A stretch of DNA of 40,329 nt from an uncultured Oscillospiraceae bacterium (GTDB lineage: Bacteria > Bacillota > Clostridia > Oscillospirales > Oscillospiraceae). The DNA is taken from the NCBI GenBank assembly GCA_944385795.1, contig CALWYP010000088.1:1-40329 (forward strand). The letters are read 5' to 3'. The notes below the pieces were generated by a model. The model did not search any database. It had not been told where the DNA came from and saw only the letters and a program-made list of their open reading frames with translations. Position 1 is the first letter of the stretch; each line of letters begins with the position of its first letter. Of the stretch, positions 1 through 8,170 are shown in pieces. The position numbers and the translations under genes are program-made.

Positions 1-1
1 G

Positions 2-388
2 GCCAGCGCGCACAAGGTCATAGACTTCATGCCCGGTCAGAGCGAGGACATAGCTAAGGGCGGGACGCTGCGCCTCGGCGCGTGGCCCTGCGTCATAGAG
101 CCCGGCACGAAGCTCGCCGGGTGCTACGGCGCGACGCGCATAAGCGAACGCCACCGCCACCGCTACGAGCTCAATAACGAGTTCAGGCGGGCGCTCACGG
201 AGGCCGGGCTGATAGTCTCCGGCGCCTCCCCCGACGGCCGCCTTGCGGAGGCCGTCGAGATAGAGGGCCACCCATTCTACATAGGGGTGCAGTACCACCC
301 TGAATTCAAGAGCAGGCCCACGAGGCCACACCCGCTGTTCCTCGGCTTCCTGCGCGCGGCGCTGGACCGGGAGGAAGGAGCAAAATGA
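2..388 (+). CDS. pyrG: CTP synthase, C-terminal part (cut by window start)
   Basis: This is the last 128 residues of CTP synthase, which makes CTP from UTP, ATP and glutamine. The frame is open from base 2, so the gene starts before the window. What is visible is the end of the class I glutamine amidotransferase domain: GTLRLGAWPCVIEPGT, then GCYGATRISERHRHRYELNN, then VQYHPEFKSRPTRPHP. The His and Glu of YHPEF belong to the Cys-His-Glu triad; the nucleophilic Cys lies outside the window. The TGA stop is one base before the glmS ATG, so the two genes are almost certainly cotranscribed. Both use glutamine as nitrogen donor. Identification is firm. Confidence 0.96.
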   Translation, partial: ASAHKVIDFMPGQSEDIAKGGTLRLGAWPCVIEPGTKLAGCYGATRISERHRHRYELNNEFRRALTEAGLIVSGASPDGRLAEAVEIEGHPFYIGVQYHPEFKSRPTRPHPLFLGFLRAALDREEGAK

Positions 389-389
389 C

Positions 390-2216
390 ATGTGCGGAAT
401 CGTAGGATATACCGGCCCGTCCCAGGCGGCCCCCATACTGCTCGACGGGCTCAGGCGGCTGGAGTACCGCGGCTATGACAGCGCCGGCGTGGTGGTGCAG
501 TCCGGCGGCGAGCTGAAAATGGTCAAGGCCCGCGGGAGTGTCGCCCATCTCGCCGGGCTCACCGGCGGCGGCAGGGAGCTGGAGGGCGTCTGCGGCCTCG
601 CCCACACCCGCTGGGCCACGCACGGCGCGCCCACCGACACCAACGCCCATCCCCACCTCTCCGAGCACGGGCTTTTCGCCGTCGTCCACAACGGCATAAT
701 TGAGAATTTCGCCGCCCTGCGCTCGGAGCTCGAGGCCGAGGGCATCGTCTTCCGCAGCAAGACGGACACCGAGGTCGTGGCCCACCTGCTGGAGAAGTAT
801 TACGACGGCGACCTCAAGCGCGCCGTTATGCGCACGGTCTCCCGGCTCGAGGGCAGCTATGTCCTCGGCGTCGTCTGTTCAAAGGAGCCCGGCAGGCTCT
901 TCTGCGTCAAGGAGGCCGGCCCGCTGATACTCGGCCTCGGCGTGGGCGAGAACTACTTCGCAAGCGACGTCACCGCGCTTGTGGCCCGGACGAAGAACGT
1001 CATATACATGGAAGACGGCGAATTCGCCGAGCTAACGGCCGAGCGCGTCACGGTGTACGACCGCACCGGCCGCGAGGTGACGAAGAGCGTCAGCCACGTC
1101 GTCTGGGACATAGAGGCCGCGGAAAAGGGCGGCTACGAGCACTTCATGATGAAGGAAATCATGGAGCAGCCCCGCGCCGTGAAGAACACCGTGGAGCCGC
1201 GCATCCGCTCCGGACGCATAGCTTTCGAGGACTTCAGCCTGACGCGCGCCGAGCTCGAGGGCTATAACAAGATAGTCATAACCGCCTGCGGCAGCGCCTA
1301 TCACGCCGGGGTCGTGGGCAAGTACGTCATAGAGGGGCTTTGCCGCATCCCGGTGGAGACGGAGCTCGCCAGCGAGCTGCGCTACCGCGACCCGATAATA
1401 GACGGGCACACCCTGCTCATCGTCATAAGCCAGAGCGGCGAGACGGCGGACACCATTGCCGCCATGCGCGAATGTATGTCCCGCGGGGCCAGGTGCCTCG
1501 CCATAGTCAACGTCGTGGGCAGCACGATAGCGCGCCTTGCGGACAACGTGATCTACACCCACGCCGGGCCGGAGATATCCGTCGCAACGACAAAGGGCTA
1601 TACCACCCAGCTCGCGGCGCTCTACCTCTTCGCCGTCTGGGCGGCCGAGCTGCTCGGGCGCGTCGACGCCGGGCGCTACGCCCAGCTCGTGGACAGCCTG
1701 CTGGAGCTGCCGAGGCTCGTACAGCGCGCCATAGACCTCAACGTCCACGTCAAGTACCTCGCTGAGCGCTGGCACGGCCAGCAGAGCCTGTTCTTCATAG
1801 GCCGCAACATAGACTACGCCGTGGCCATGGAGGGCTCGCTCAAGCTCAAGGAGATAAGCTATATCCACTCGGAGGCCTACGCCGCCGGCGAGCTCAAGCA
1901 CGGCACCATCGCCCTCATAGACGAGAAGCGCCTCGTCGTGGCGCTGTGCTGCCAGGACGGGCTCTTCGACAAGATGGTAAGCAATGTGCAGGAGGTCAAG
2001 GCGCGCGGCGCGAAGGTGCTCGGCGTCGCCCCCGAGGGCAACAGGCGCATCTTCGCCGAGGCCGACGACGTCCTCTTCGCCCCGCGCGGCGAGCAGCTCT
2101 TCGCCGCCCTGCCCGAAATAGTGCCGCTGCAGCTTTTCGCCTACTACGTCGCGCGCGAAAACGGCTGCTCCATAGATAAGCCCCGGAACCTCGCAAAATC
2201 CGTAACAGTGGAGTGA
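390..2216 (+). CDS. glmS: Glutamine--fructose-6-phosphate aminotransferase (isomerizing)
   Basis: GlmS converts fructose-6-phosphate and glutamine to glucosamine-6-phosphate, the first committed step to UDP-GlcNAc for peptidoglycan. The 608-residue length is normal. The start at 390 puts Cys2 right after Met1 (MCGIVGY), as needed for the N-terminal nucleophile; an ATG at 385 is out of frame. A GGAG at 377-380 is well spaced. The glutaminase domain fills about residues 1-240, with HTRWATHG and HNGIIENF. Two SIS sugar-isomerase domains follow, with CGSAYHAG and SQSGETADT. The C-terminus DKPRNLAKSVTVE is the family signature. No glmS ribozyme can fit, because pyrG ends one base upstream. The stop overlaps the purB GTG. 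Confidence 0.98.
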   Translation: MCGIVGYTGPSQAAPILLDGLRRLEYRGYDSAGVVVQSGGELKMVKARGSVAHLAGLTGGGRELEGVCGLAHTRWATHGAPTDTNAHPHLSEHGLFAVVHNGIIENFAALRSELEAEGIVFRSKTDTEVVAHLLEKYYDGDLKRAVMRTVSRLEGSYVLGVVCSKEPGRLFCVKEAGPLILGLGVGENYFASDVTALVARTKNVIYMEDGEFAELTAERVTVYDRTGREVTKSVSHVVWDIEAAEKGGYEHFMMKEIMEQPRAVKNTVEPRIRSGRIAFEDFSLTRAELEGYNKIVITACGSAYHAGVVGKYVIEGLCRIPVETELASELRYRDPIIDGHTLLIVISQSGETADTIAAMRECMSRGARCLAIVNVVGSTIARLADNVIYTHAGPEISVATTKGYTTQLAALYLFAVWAAELLGRVDAGRYAQLVDSLLELPRLVQRAIDLNVHVKYLAERWHGQQSLFFIGRNIDYAVAMEGSLKLKEISYIHSEAYAAGELKHGTIALIDEKRLVVALCCQDGLFDKMVSNVQEVKARGAKVLGVAPEGNRRIFAEADDVLFAPRGEQLFAALPEIVPLQLFAYYVARENGCSIDKPRNLAKSVTVE

Positions 2217-3658
2217 GTACATTGAACAAAGCAAGCTATGAAAGCCCCCTTTGCTCGCGTTACGCCAGCGAGCGGATGCAGTACATCTTCTCGCCAGACT
2301 ACAAGTTCCTCACCTGGCACAGGCTCTGGCTGGCGCTGGCCGAGAACGAGATGGAGCTCGGCCTCAACGTAACGGCCGAACAGGTCGCGGAGCTGCGCGA
2401 AAACCTCGAGGTCATAGACTACGAGGCCGCCGGGCGCTATGAGCGCGAGCTCAGGCACGACGTCATGGCCCATATCCGGGCCTGGGGCGACCACTGCCCG
2501 AAGGCGCGGGGCATAATACACCTGGGCGCGACGAGCTGCTACGTCGACGACAACGGCGACCTCATCGCCTACCGCGAGGCCATGAAGCAGATACGGATGC
2601 TGCTCATAAACGCCCTCGCCGCGCTCGCGGACTTCATCGAGCGCGAGGCCGACACGCCCGTGCTCGCCTACACGCACTATCAGGCGGCGCAGCCCACGAC
2701 CGTCGGCAAGCGCGCGGCCATGTGGGCCCAGGACCTCGCCTTCGACCTCGAACGGCTGGACTTTGAGTTAGAGCGCATACCCTTCTACGGCTGCAAGGGC
2801 GCGACCGGCACGGGCGCGAGCTTCCTCGCCCTCTTTAACGGCGACGCGGATAAGGCCAGGAGCCTGGAAGCACGCATAGCGCGGGACATGGGCTTCGAGA
2901 GCGTGCTGCCCATCTGCGGCCAGACCTACACGCGCAAGCTCGACTACTATTTCCTCTCCGTCCTGAGCGGCATCGCCCAGAGCGCGGGCAAGATGGCCAC
3001 CGACCTCCGCCTAATGGCCCATGAGAAGGAGTTCGACGAGCCCTTCACCAGCTCGCAGGTCGGCTCGAGCGCCATGGCCTATAAGCGCAACCCCATGCGC
3101 AGCGAGCGGATATGCTCTCTCGCGCGCTACGTCCTCGCCGACGCCATGAACCCCGCGATAACGGCCTCGACACAGTGGCTGGAGCGCACGCTCGACGACA
3201 GCGCGAACCGCCGTATCTCCATACCCGAGGCCTTCCTCGCCGTGGACGCCATACTGAACCTCGTCATCAACATCATCTCCGGCTGCACGGTCTATCCTGC
3301 CATCATGGAGCGGCACCTCCGCGAGGAGCTGCCCTTCCTCGCCACTGAGAACATCCTCATGCGCGCCGTGGAGCTCGGCGGCGACCGCCAGGAGCTTCAC
3401 GAGGCAATACGCGAGTACTCGGTAGAGACCGCCCGCCGCATGAAGGAGACGGGCTGCGCCAACGACCTCGAGGACAAGCTGCTCGCAGACGGGCGCTTCA
3501 AGCTCGACCGGGCGGCGCTTGCGGAGATACTGGACATACGCAAGTTCGTGGGCATGGCCCCGGAGCAGGCGCGCGAATTCGCCGCCGGGCTGCGCAGGCT
3601 GCTTGAGGCGAACGCGGCGGAGCTCTCCGCCGAAGGGAAGGGTGAGATAAAATGCTGA
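2213..3658 (+). CDS. purB: Adenylosuccinate lyase
   Basis: PurB cleaves adenylosuccinate to AMP and fumarate, and SAICAR to AICAR, in purine synthesis. The protein has 481 residues from a GTG at 2213 that overlaps the glmS stop (GTGA). A TTG at 2222, in the same frame, has a better placed GGAG (2210-2213, eight bases away) and would give a protein three residues shorter; I cannot decide between them. Family landmarks include RHDVMAHIRAWGD, the GATSCYVDDN segment, TPVLAYTHYQAAQPTTVGKR with the catalytic His region, and the fumarase/aspartase signature GSSAMAYKRNPMRSE in the flexible loop. It resembles the animal-type ADSL branch more than the short Bacillus type. It overlaps purA, the other half of the AMP branch. 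Confidence 0.96.
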   Translation: MSTLNKASYESPLCSRYASERMQYIFSPDYKFLTWHRLWLALAENEMELGLNVTAEQVAELRENLEVIDYEAAGRYERELRHDVMAHIRAWGDHCPKARGIIHLGATSCYVDDNGDLIAYREAMKQIRMLLINALAALADFIEREADTPVLAYTHYQAAQPTTVGKRAAMWAQDLAFDLERLDFELERIPFYGCKGATGTGASFLALFNGDADKARSLEARIARDMGFESVLPICGQTYTRKLDYYFLSVLSGIAQSAGKMATDLRLMAHEKEFDEPFTSSQVGSSAMAYKRNPMRSERICSLARYVLADAMNPAITASTQWLERTLDDSANRRISIPEAFLAVDAILNLVINIISGCTVYPAIMERHLREELPFLATENILMRAVELGGDRQELHEAIREYSVETARRMKETGCANDLEDKLLADGRFKLDRAALAEILDIRKFVGMAPEQAREFAAGLRRLLEANAAELSAEGKGEIKC

Positions 3659-4920
3659 CCGCAATCGTGGGCATCAACTGGGGCGACGAGGGCAAGGGCC
3701 GCATGGTCGACCTGCTCAGCGCCGACTACGACGTCGTCTGCCGCTACCAGGGCGGCAACAACGCCGGGCACACCGTCGTAAACGAGCGGGGGAAGTTCAT
3801 ACTGAACCTCCTGCCGAGCGGCATACTGCGCGAGGGCGTCGTGAACGTCATGGGCCCCGGCATGGTCATCGACATAGAGCACCTCAACCACGAGCTTGAG
3901 CACATAGCGGCCCAGGGCGTCGTGCCCGGCGAGGGCGCGCTTGTCATCTCCGACCGCGCGACTATCTGTATGCCCTTCGACAAGCTCCAGGACGGCCTCG
4001 AGGAGGACCGCCTTGCGGACAAGAAGTTCGGCTCCACCCGCCGCGGCATAGCCCCGGCCTACGCCGACAGGTATATGAAGAAGGCCCTGCGCATGGGCGA
4101 CCTGCTGCACCCCGAGGGCCTGAAGGAGCGGCTGCGCGACATCTGCGAGTGGAAGAACCTCACGCTCGGCGCCTACGGCGCGAGGGCGGACGCCGGGGAG
4201 ATGTACGAGTGGCTTATGATAAACGGCGAGGCCCTGCTCGGGCGCATAAAGGACACCACGGAGTTCCTGCACGACGCCATTGAAAAGCGCGGCGCGGACG
4301 TCATGTTCGAGGCCCAGCTCGGCGCGCTCAGGGACATAGACTACGGCATCTACCCCTACACCAGCTCCTCCACCACGCTCGCGGCCTACGCGCCGATAGG
4401 CGCGGGGGTGCCGGCCCACAGGCTTGGCCGCGTCGTCGGCATAATGAAGGCGTACTCGAGCTGCGTAGGCGAGGGGCCCTTCACCTGCGAGTTCTTCGGC
4501 GAAGAGGCGGAGAAGCTGCGCGCCCTCGGCGGCGAATACGGCGCGGCCACGGGCCGCCCGAGGCGCGTCGGCGGCTTCGACGCCGTTGCGAGCCGCTACG
4601 GAGTGCGCGTCCAGGGCGCGACGGAGCTCGCCCTCACTAAGCTCGACGTCCTTGCCGGCTACGGCCGCATACCCGTCTGCACCCACTACGAGGTGGACGG
4701 GAAGATAACCGACAGCTTCCCCTCGGGCGCCGCGCTCGAGCGGGCGAAGCCCGTATACGAGTACCTGCCCGGCTTCGAGGGCGACATTTCCGGCTGCCGC
4801 GAGTTTTCCGAGCTGCCGGAGGCCGCTCGAAATTATGTAAACTTCTGCGAGGACGCCGTCGGCTGCCATATTAAATACGTCTCCGTCGGCGCGGGCAGGG
4901 AACAGATAATCGTCCGCTGA
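3652..4920 (+). CDS. purA: Adenylosuccinate synthetase
   Basis: PurA joins IMP and aspartate using GTP to form adenylosuccinate, which PurB then cleaves to AMP, so the two overlapping genes encode consecutive steps. The 422-residue protein is full length. The N-terminal GTP-binding loop is NWGDEGKGR with the catalytic Asp, followed by QGGNNAGHT, the IMP-contact segment. GSTRRGIAPAYADRY and SSCVGEGPFTCE are further family signatures. The ATG at 3652 overlaps the purB stop by seven bases and is preceded by the purine-rich GGGAAGGGTGAG, a good ribosome site. The gene ends 23 bases before murT, with no terminator between. Confidence 0.97.
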   Translation: MLTAIVGINWGDEGKGRMVDLLSADYDVVCRYQGGNNAGHTVVNERGKFILNLLPSGILREGVVNVMGPGMVIDIEHLNHELEHIAAQGVVPGEGALVISDRATICMPFDKLQDGLEEDRLADKKFGSTRRGIAPAYADRYMKKALRMGDLLHPEGLKERLRDICEWKNLTLGAYGARADAGEMYEWLMINGEALLGRIKDTTEFLHDAIEKRGADVMFEAQLGALRDIDYGIYPYTSSSTTLAAYAPIGAGVPAHRLGRVVGIMKAYSSCVGEGPFTCEFFGEEAEKLRALGGEYGAATGRPRRVGGFDAVASRYGVRVQGATELALTKLDVLAGYGRIPVCTHYEVDGKITDSFPSGAALERAKPVYEYLPGFEGDISGCREFSELPEAARNYVNFCEDAVGCHIKYVSVGAGREQIIVR

Positions 4921-4943
4921 GGCGGAAGGATTGGACTGATTTT

Positions 4944-6296
4944 ATGAGACTTTTCCTAGCAATTCTAATCTGTAAGCTCTCCCGCGCGGCGCTGCGCCTG
5001 CTCGGGCGCGGCGGCACGGCCCTGCCCGGGACCCTGGCGCTCAAGCTCTGCCCGGACATAGTAGCGCGCCTTTCAAGGCAGCTCCGCTGCGTCGTGGTGA
5101 CGGGTACGAACGGCAAGACCACGACCTGCCGCATGATAGAGAAGATGCTCGCCGACGCGGGGGCTGACCCCATGGCGAACCGCTCCGGCTCCAACCTGGA
5201 GCGGGGCATCGCCGCGGACCTGTGCGCCAACGCCGGCCTCGGCGGCCGGCCCAGGAAGCGCACGGCGGTAATAGAGTGCGACGAGGCGGCCTTCAAGCGC
5301 GTCTGCGGCGAGCTCAACCCCGAGGCGGTCGTGGTGACGAATATCTTCCGCGACCAGCTTGACCGCTACGGCGAGGTCACGCACACGCTCGAGGGCATAC
5401 GGATAGGCCTCGAGCGCGCGCCTAGGGCGCGCGTCTGCCTGAACGCGGACGATTCCCTCGTGGCTTCGCTGGCGCCCGACGCGCCCGACCGCGTGCGCTT
5501 CTACGGCGTGGACGTGCCCATGGGCGGGGCCTCTGAGGTCTCCGACGCGCCCAGGTGCATAGTCTGCGGCGCGGAGTACGAATACGGCTTCCGAACCTTT
5601 GCACATCTGGGCGGCTTCAGCTGCCCCAAGTGCGGTTATTCGCGCACGGAGCCGGACGTGGCCGTGGTGGGCGTGGACGCCCTCACGACGGACGGCACTG
5701 CCGCCGCGCTGCGCGTGGACGGGGAGCTGTACGGCGCGAACGTGAGCCTGCCGGGCGCTTACAACCTCTATAACGCCGCTGCCGCCGTGGCCGCGGTCAC
5801 GGCCCTCGGCTTTGGCGCGGAGGGGGCGGTGAAGTCCCTCGCGCACATAGAGAGCGGCTTCGGGCGCATGGAGCGCTTCGAGCTGGGCGGAGCCAGGATA
5901 ACCATGGTGCTCGTCAAGAACCCGGCGGGCTGCGACCGCGCGATAGAGTACCTAGCCGCCCAGGACGGGGCCGCCGCGGTGTTCTGCCTCAACGACGGCA
6001 CGGCCGACGGCACCGACGTCAGCTGGATTTGGGACGCGGACTTCGAGCGCCTCTTTGAAGGCGGCCCCAGCCGGACGGTGATAGTCTCCGGCACGCGCGC
6101 AGAGGACATGCGCCTCCGGCTCAAGTACGCCGGCGCGGACGAGAACGCCGTGCGCATAGTCCGCGGCGTGGCGGAGCTGGCCGACGCCGTGGCGGGGATA
6201 TCCGGCGACGTGTGCATAATGCCGACGTATACGGCCATGCTGCCCCTGCGCGCGGAGCTGGCCAGGCGCGTAGGAAGAAAGGAGTTCTGGGAATAA
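4944..6296 (+). CDS. murT: Lipid II isoglutaminyl synthase, MurT subunit (Mur ligase family)
   Basis: MurT with GatD amidates the alpha-carboxyl of D-glutamate in the lipid II stem peptide to D-isoglutamine. MurT is the ATP-using, substrate-binding half. The 450-residue protein has the Mur ligase ATP loop VTGTNGKTTTCRM near residues 52-64, the central domain with NIFRDQLDRYGEV, and the MurT-specific four-cysteine ribbon CIVC...CPKC near residues 205-230. The C-terminal DUF1727 domain contains the conserved acid in WIWDADFE. This arrangement separates MurT from MurC-F. The stop TAA shares its last base with the gatD ATG. The start is the first ATG after a weak GGAAGG at 4924-4929. Confidence 0.93.
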   Translation: MRLFLAILICKLSRAALRLLGRGGTALPGTLALKLCPDIVARLSRQLRCVVVTGTNGKTTTCRMIEKMLADAGADPMANRSGSNLERGIAADLCANAGLGGRPRKRTAVIECDEAAFKRVCGELNPEAVVVTNIFRDQLDRYGEVTHTLEGIRIGLERAPRARVCLNADDSLVASLAPDAPDRVRFYGVDVPMGGASEVSDAPRCIVCGAEYEYGFRTFAHLGGFSCPKCGYSRTEPDVAVVGVDALTTDGTAAALRVDGELYGANVSLPGAYNLYNAAAAVAAVTALGFGAEGAVKSLAHIESGFGRMERFELGGARITMVLVKNPAGCDRAIEYLAAQDGAAAVFCLNDGTADGTDVSWIWDADFERLFEGGPSRTVIVSGTRAEDMRLRLKYAGADENAVRIVRGVAELADAVAGISGDVCIMPTYTAMLPLRAELARRVGRKEFWE

Positions 6297-7021
6297 TGGA
6301 GCTTCGCATCTGCCATCTTTACCCCGACGTGCTGAACCTCTACGGCGACCGCGGCAATGTGCTCGCGTTCAAAAAACGCCTCGCCTGGCGCGGCATCGGC
6401 TGCGCCGTGACGGAGCTGCCCATAGGCGAGAAGCTGGTCCCCGGCCGCTTCGACCTCTTTTTCATAGGCGGCGGGCAGGACTTCGAGCAGGGCCTGCTCA
6501 TGGACGACCTGCGCTCCGGCAAGGGCGCGGAGATAAAGTCCGCCGTCGAGGACGGGCTGGCCTTCCTCGCCGTCTGCGGGGGCTACCAGCTCATGGGCAG
6601 GAGCTACGAGACGCACACGGGCGAGAAATACGCCTACCTTGGCGCGCTCGACCTCGAGACCGTGGGCGCGAAGGAGCGCATGATAGGCAACTTCGCCTTT
6701 GACACTGAGTTCGGCCCTGTCGTCGGCTTCGAGAACCATTCCGGCCGCACTTCCCTCGGCCCGGGCGTCCGGCCCCTCGGCCATGTGATACGCGGTTACG
6801 GCAACAACGGCTCCGACGGCACAGAGGGCGCGAGGTACCTGAATACTTTCTGCACCTACTCCCACGGCCCGGTCCTGCCGAAGAACCCGGCCCTGTGCGA
6901 CGGGATACTGCTCGCGGCGCTCGAGCGCAAGTACGGCGCCGCCTCCCTGGAGCCGCTGGACGACTTCGCCGAGCGCGAAGCCCATGAAAGCGTGCTTAAA
7001 ATGATAACTAACGCCGGCTGA
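6296..7021 (+). CDS. gatD: Lipid II isoglutaminyl synthase, GatD glutaminase subunit
   Basis: GatD is a class I glutamine amidotransferase that frees ammonia from glutamine and passes it to MurT for amidation of lipid II. The 241-residue protein starts MELRICHLYPDVLNLYGDRG, the normal GatD N-terminus. The frame is open further upstream, but those residues overlap murT. The nucleophile elbow is FLAVCGGYQLMG and the triad His lies in TYSHGPVLPKNP near the C-terminus. The ATG overlaps the last base of murT, matching a stoichiometric complex. A bidirectional terminator follows directly. Confidence 0.95.
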   Translation: MELRICHLYPDVLNLYGDRGNVLAFKKRLAWRGIGCAVTELPIGEKLVPGRFDLFFIGGGQDFEQGLLMDDLRSGKGAEIKSAVEDGLAFLAVCGGYQLMGRSYETHTGEKYAYLGALDLETVGAKERMIGNFAFDTEFGPVVGFENHSGRTSLGPGVRPLGHVIRGYGNNGSDGTEGARYLNTFCTYSHGPVLPKNPALCDGILLAALERKYGAASLEPLDDFAEREAHESVLKMITNAG

Positions 7022-7035
7022 AAAGCAAAAATTGA

Positions 7036-7067
7036 GCCGCCCGGATCATTCCGGGCGGCGTTTGTTT
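7036..7067. terminator. Bidirectional intrinsic terminator between gatD and the yesN-like gene
   Basis: A perfect 10-bp stem, 7036-7045 with 7050-7059 allowing for the loop TCAT at 7046-7049, is followed on the plus strand by GTTTGTTTT. On the other side an A-rich tract (7021-7032) gives a U-run for minus-strand transcription. It therefore serves both convergent operons. Confidence 0.9.
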
Positions 7068-7075
7068 TCCGGCGC

Positions 7076-8167
7076 TCAGCCTTTTTTCCTGAAGCGGAAT
7101 TGCGATGGGGTCATGCCGCAGAGCTTTTTGAAGGTCTGCATGAAGTGCTTTTCGTGACGGTAACCCACGGCCTCGGCGACCTTGGAGATGCTGTGCTGGC
7201 CGTCGAGCAGGAGCGCCTTGGCCTTTTCAATGCGCAGCCTGTGTATATATGCCGTCAGCGTGAGGCCCATTTTCTCCTTGAAGAGGTTGCTGAGGTATGG
7301 CGGCGAGACGAACACCTTCGCGGCTATCTGGCCCAGCGTCAGGTCCTCGCTGTAATGGCCGTCGATATAGTTGACGGCGGCGGTGACGACGGCGGAGCGC
7401 CGCTTGGCGCCGTTGAGCTGCTCCCATGCGTCGCCGGCGCAGCTGTGCAGAGCCTGGGAAAGCTGCCCGTAGGCGCCCTCGCGCGACCACTCGCGGTTAA
7501 AGAAAGTGTTCTCCGCCGGGAAGGAGCCTGTGCGCTCCATGACGAGGCGGCATATCTCGTAATAGAGCATCTCGCCGTAGTTGAGCACGATGGACACCGG
7601 CTGGCCCTGCACACATTCGCGGAGGAACTCATCCACGCTGCGCGCCACGTCCTCGCTGCCGCCCACGGACACGGCGTTGAGCACCTGGCGCTCCTTCTCA
7701 ATGGAGTAACCGCCGTGTTCAGATTGGCGGTCGCTCTCCTGGCAGTCGAGCACGAAGCTGAAAAAGTCGCCCTTCAGCCCGGGACGCCTGAGCTCTATCT
7801 GCAGCAGCGCCCGCTGTATGGCCTCCATCAGCTCCCTGTCCAGGAAGGGCTTGAGCAGGTATTCCTCCACCTTCAGGCGTATGGCCTGCTGGGCGTAGCG
7901 GAAATCGTCGTAGCCGCTGACGATTATAAAGGCGGGCGGGAACTCCATCTCCTTACGGCATTGCTCTATGACCTGTATGCCGTTCAGCTTGGGCATGTAA
8001 ATGTCGAGGATGGCGATGTCCGGGCCGAGCTTCTCAATGAGCTCGAGGGCCTCGGCCCCGTCCCCGGCCGCGCCTACGAGCTCCAGCCCGTTCGCGGCCC
8101 AGTCTATATACTGGATTATATTGTCGCGGGCCTCGATCTCATCGTCGGCCAGCAGGATCCTTATCAT
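7076..8167 (-). CDS. Response regulator, YesN-like, with AraC-type DNA-binding domain
   Basis: This 363-residue protein has an N-terminal receiver domain (about 1-120) and a C-terminal AraC/XylS double helix-turn-helix (about 260-363). The acidic pocket is Asp8-Asp9 and the phospho-acceptor is Asp55 in ILDIYMPKLNG; a Lys follows in YLLKPFL. The C-terminal signature includes SPPYLSNLFKEKMG and VGYRHEKHFMQTFKK, typical of this class. It starts three bases after the stop of the sensor kinase, so the two form one unit. YesM/YesN systems usually control nearby carbohydrate or peptide transporters; here the closest candidate is the opp operon upstream. That target is inference only. Confidence 0.94.
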   Translation of the reverse strand: MIRILLADDEIEARDNIIQYIDWAANGLELVGAAGDGAEALELIEKLGPDIAILDIYMPKLNGIQVIEQCRKEMEFPPAFIIVSGYDDFRYAQQAIRLKVEEYLLKPFLDRELMEAIQRALLQIELRRPGLKGDFFSFVLDCQESDRQSEHGGYSIEKERQVLNAVSVGGSEDVARSVDEFLRECVQGQPVSIVLNYGEMLYYEICRLVMERTGSFPAENTFFNREWSREGAYGQLSQALHSCAGDAWEQLNGAKRRSAVVTAAVNYIDGHYSEDLTLGQIAAKVFVSPPYLSNLFKEKMGLTLTAYIHRLRIEKAKALLLDGQHSISKVAEAVGYRHEKHFMQTFKKLCGMTPSQFRFRKKG

Positions 8168-8170
8168 GCG

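Noticed and set aside
360..400. Possible glmS ribozyme upstream of glmS
   Set aside because: pyrG ends at 388 and glmS begins at 390, so there is no leader of the roughly 150 bases a ribozyme needs.
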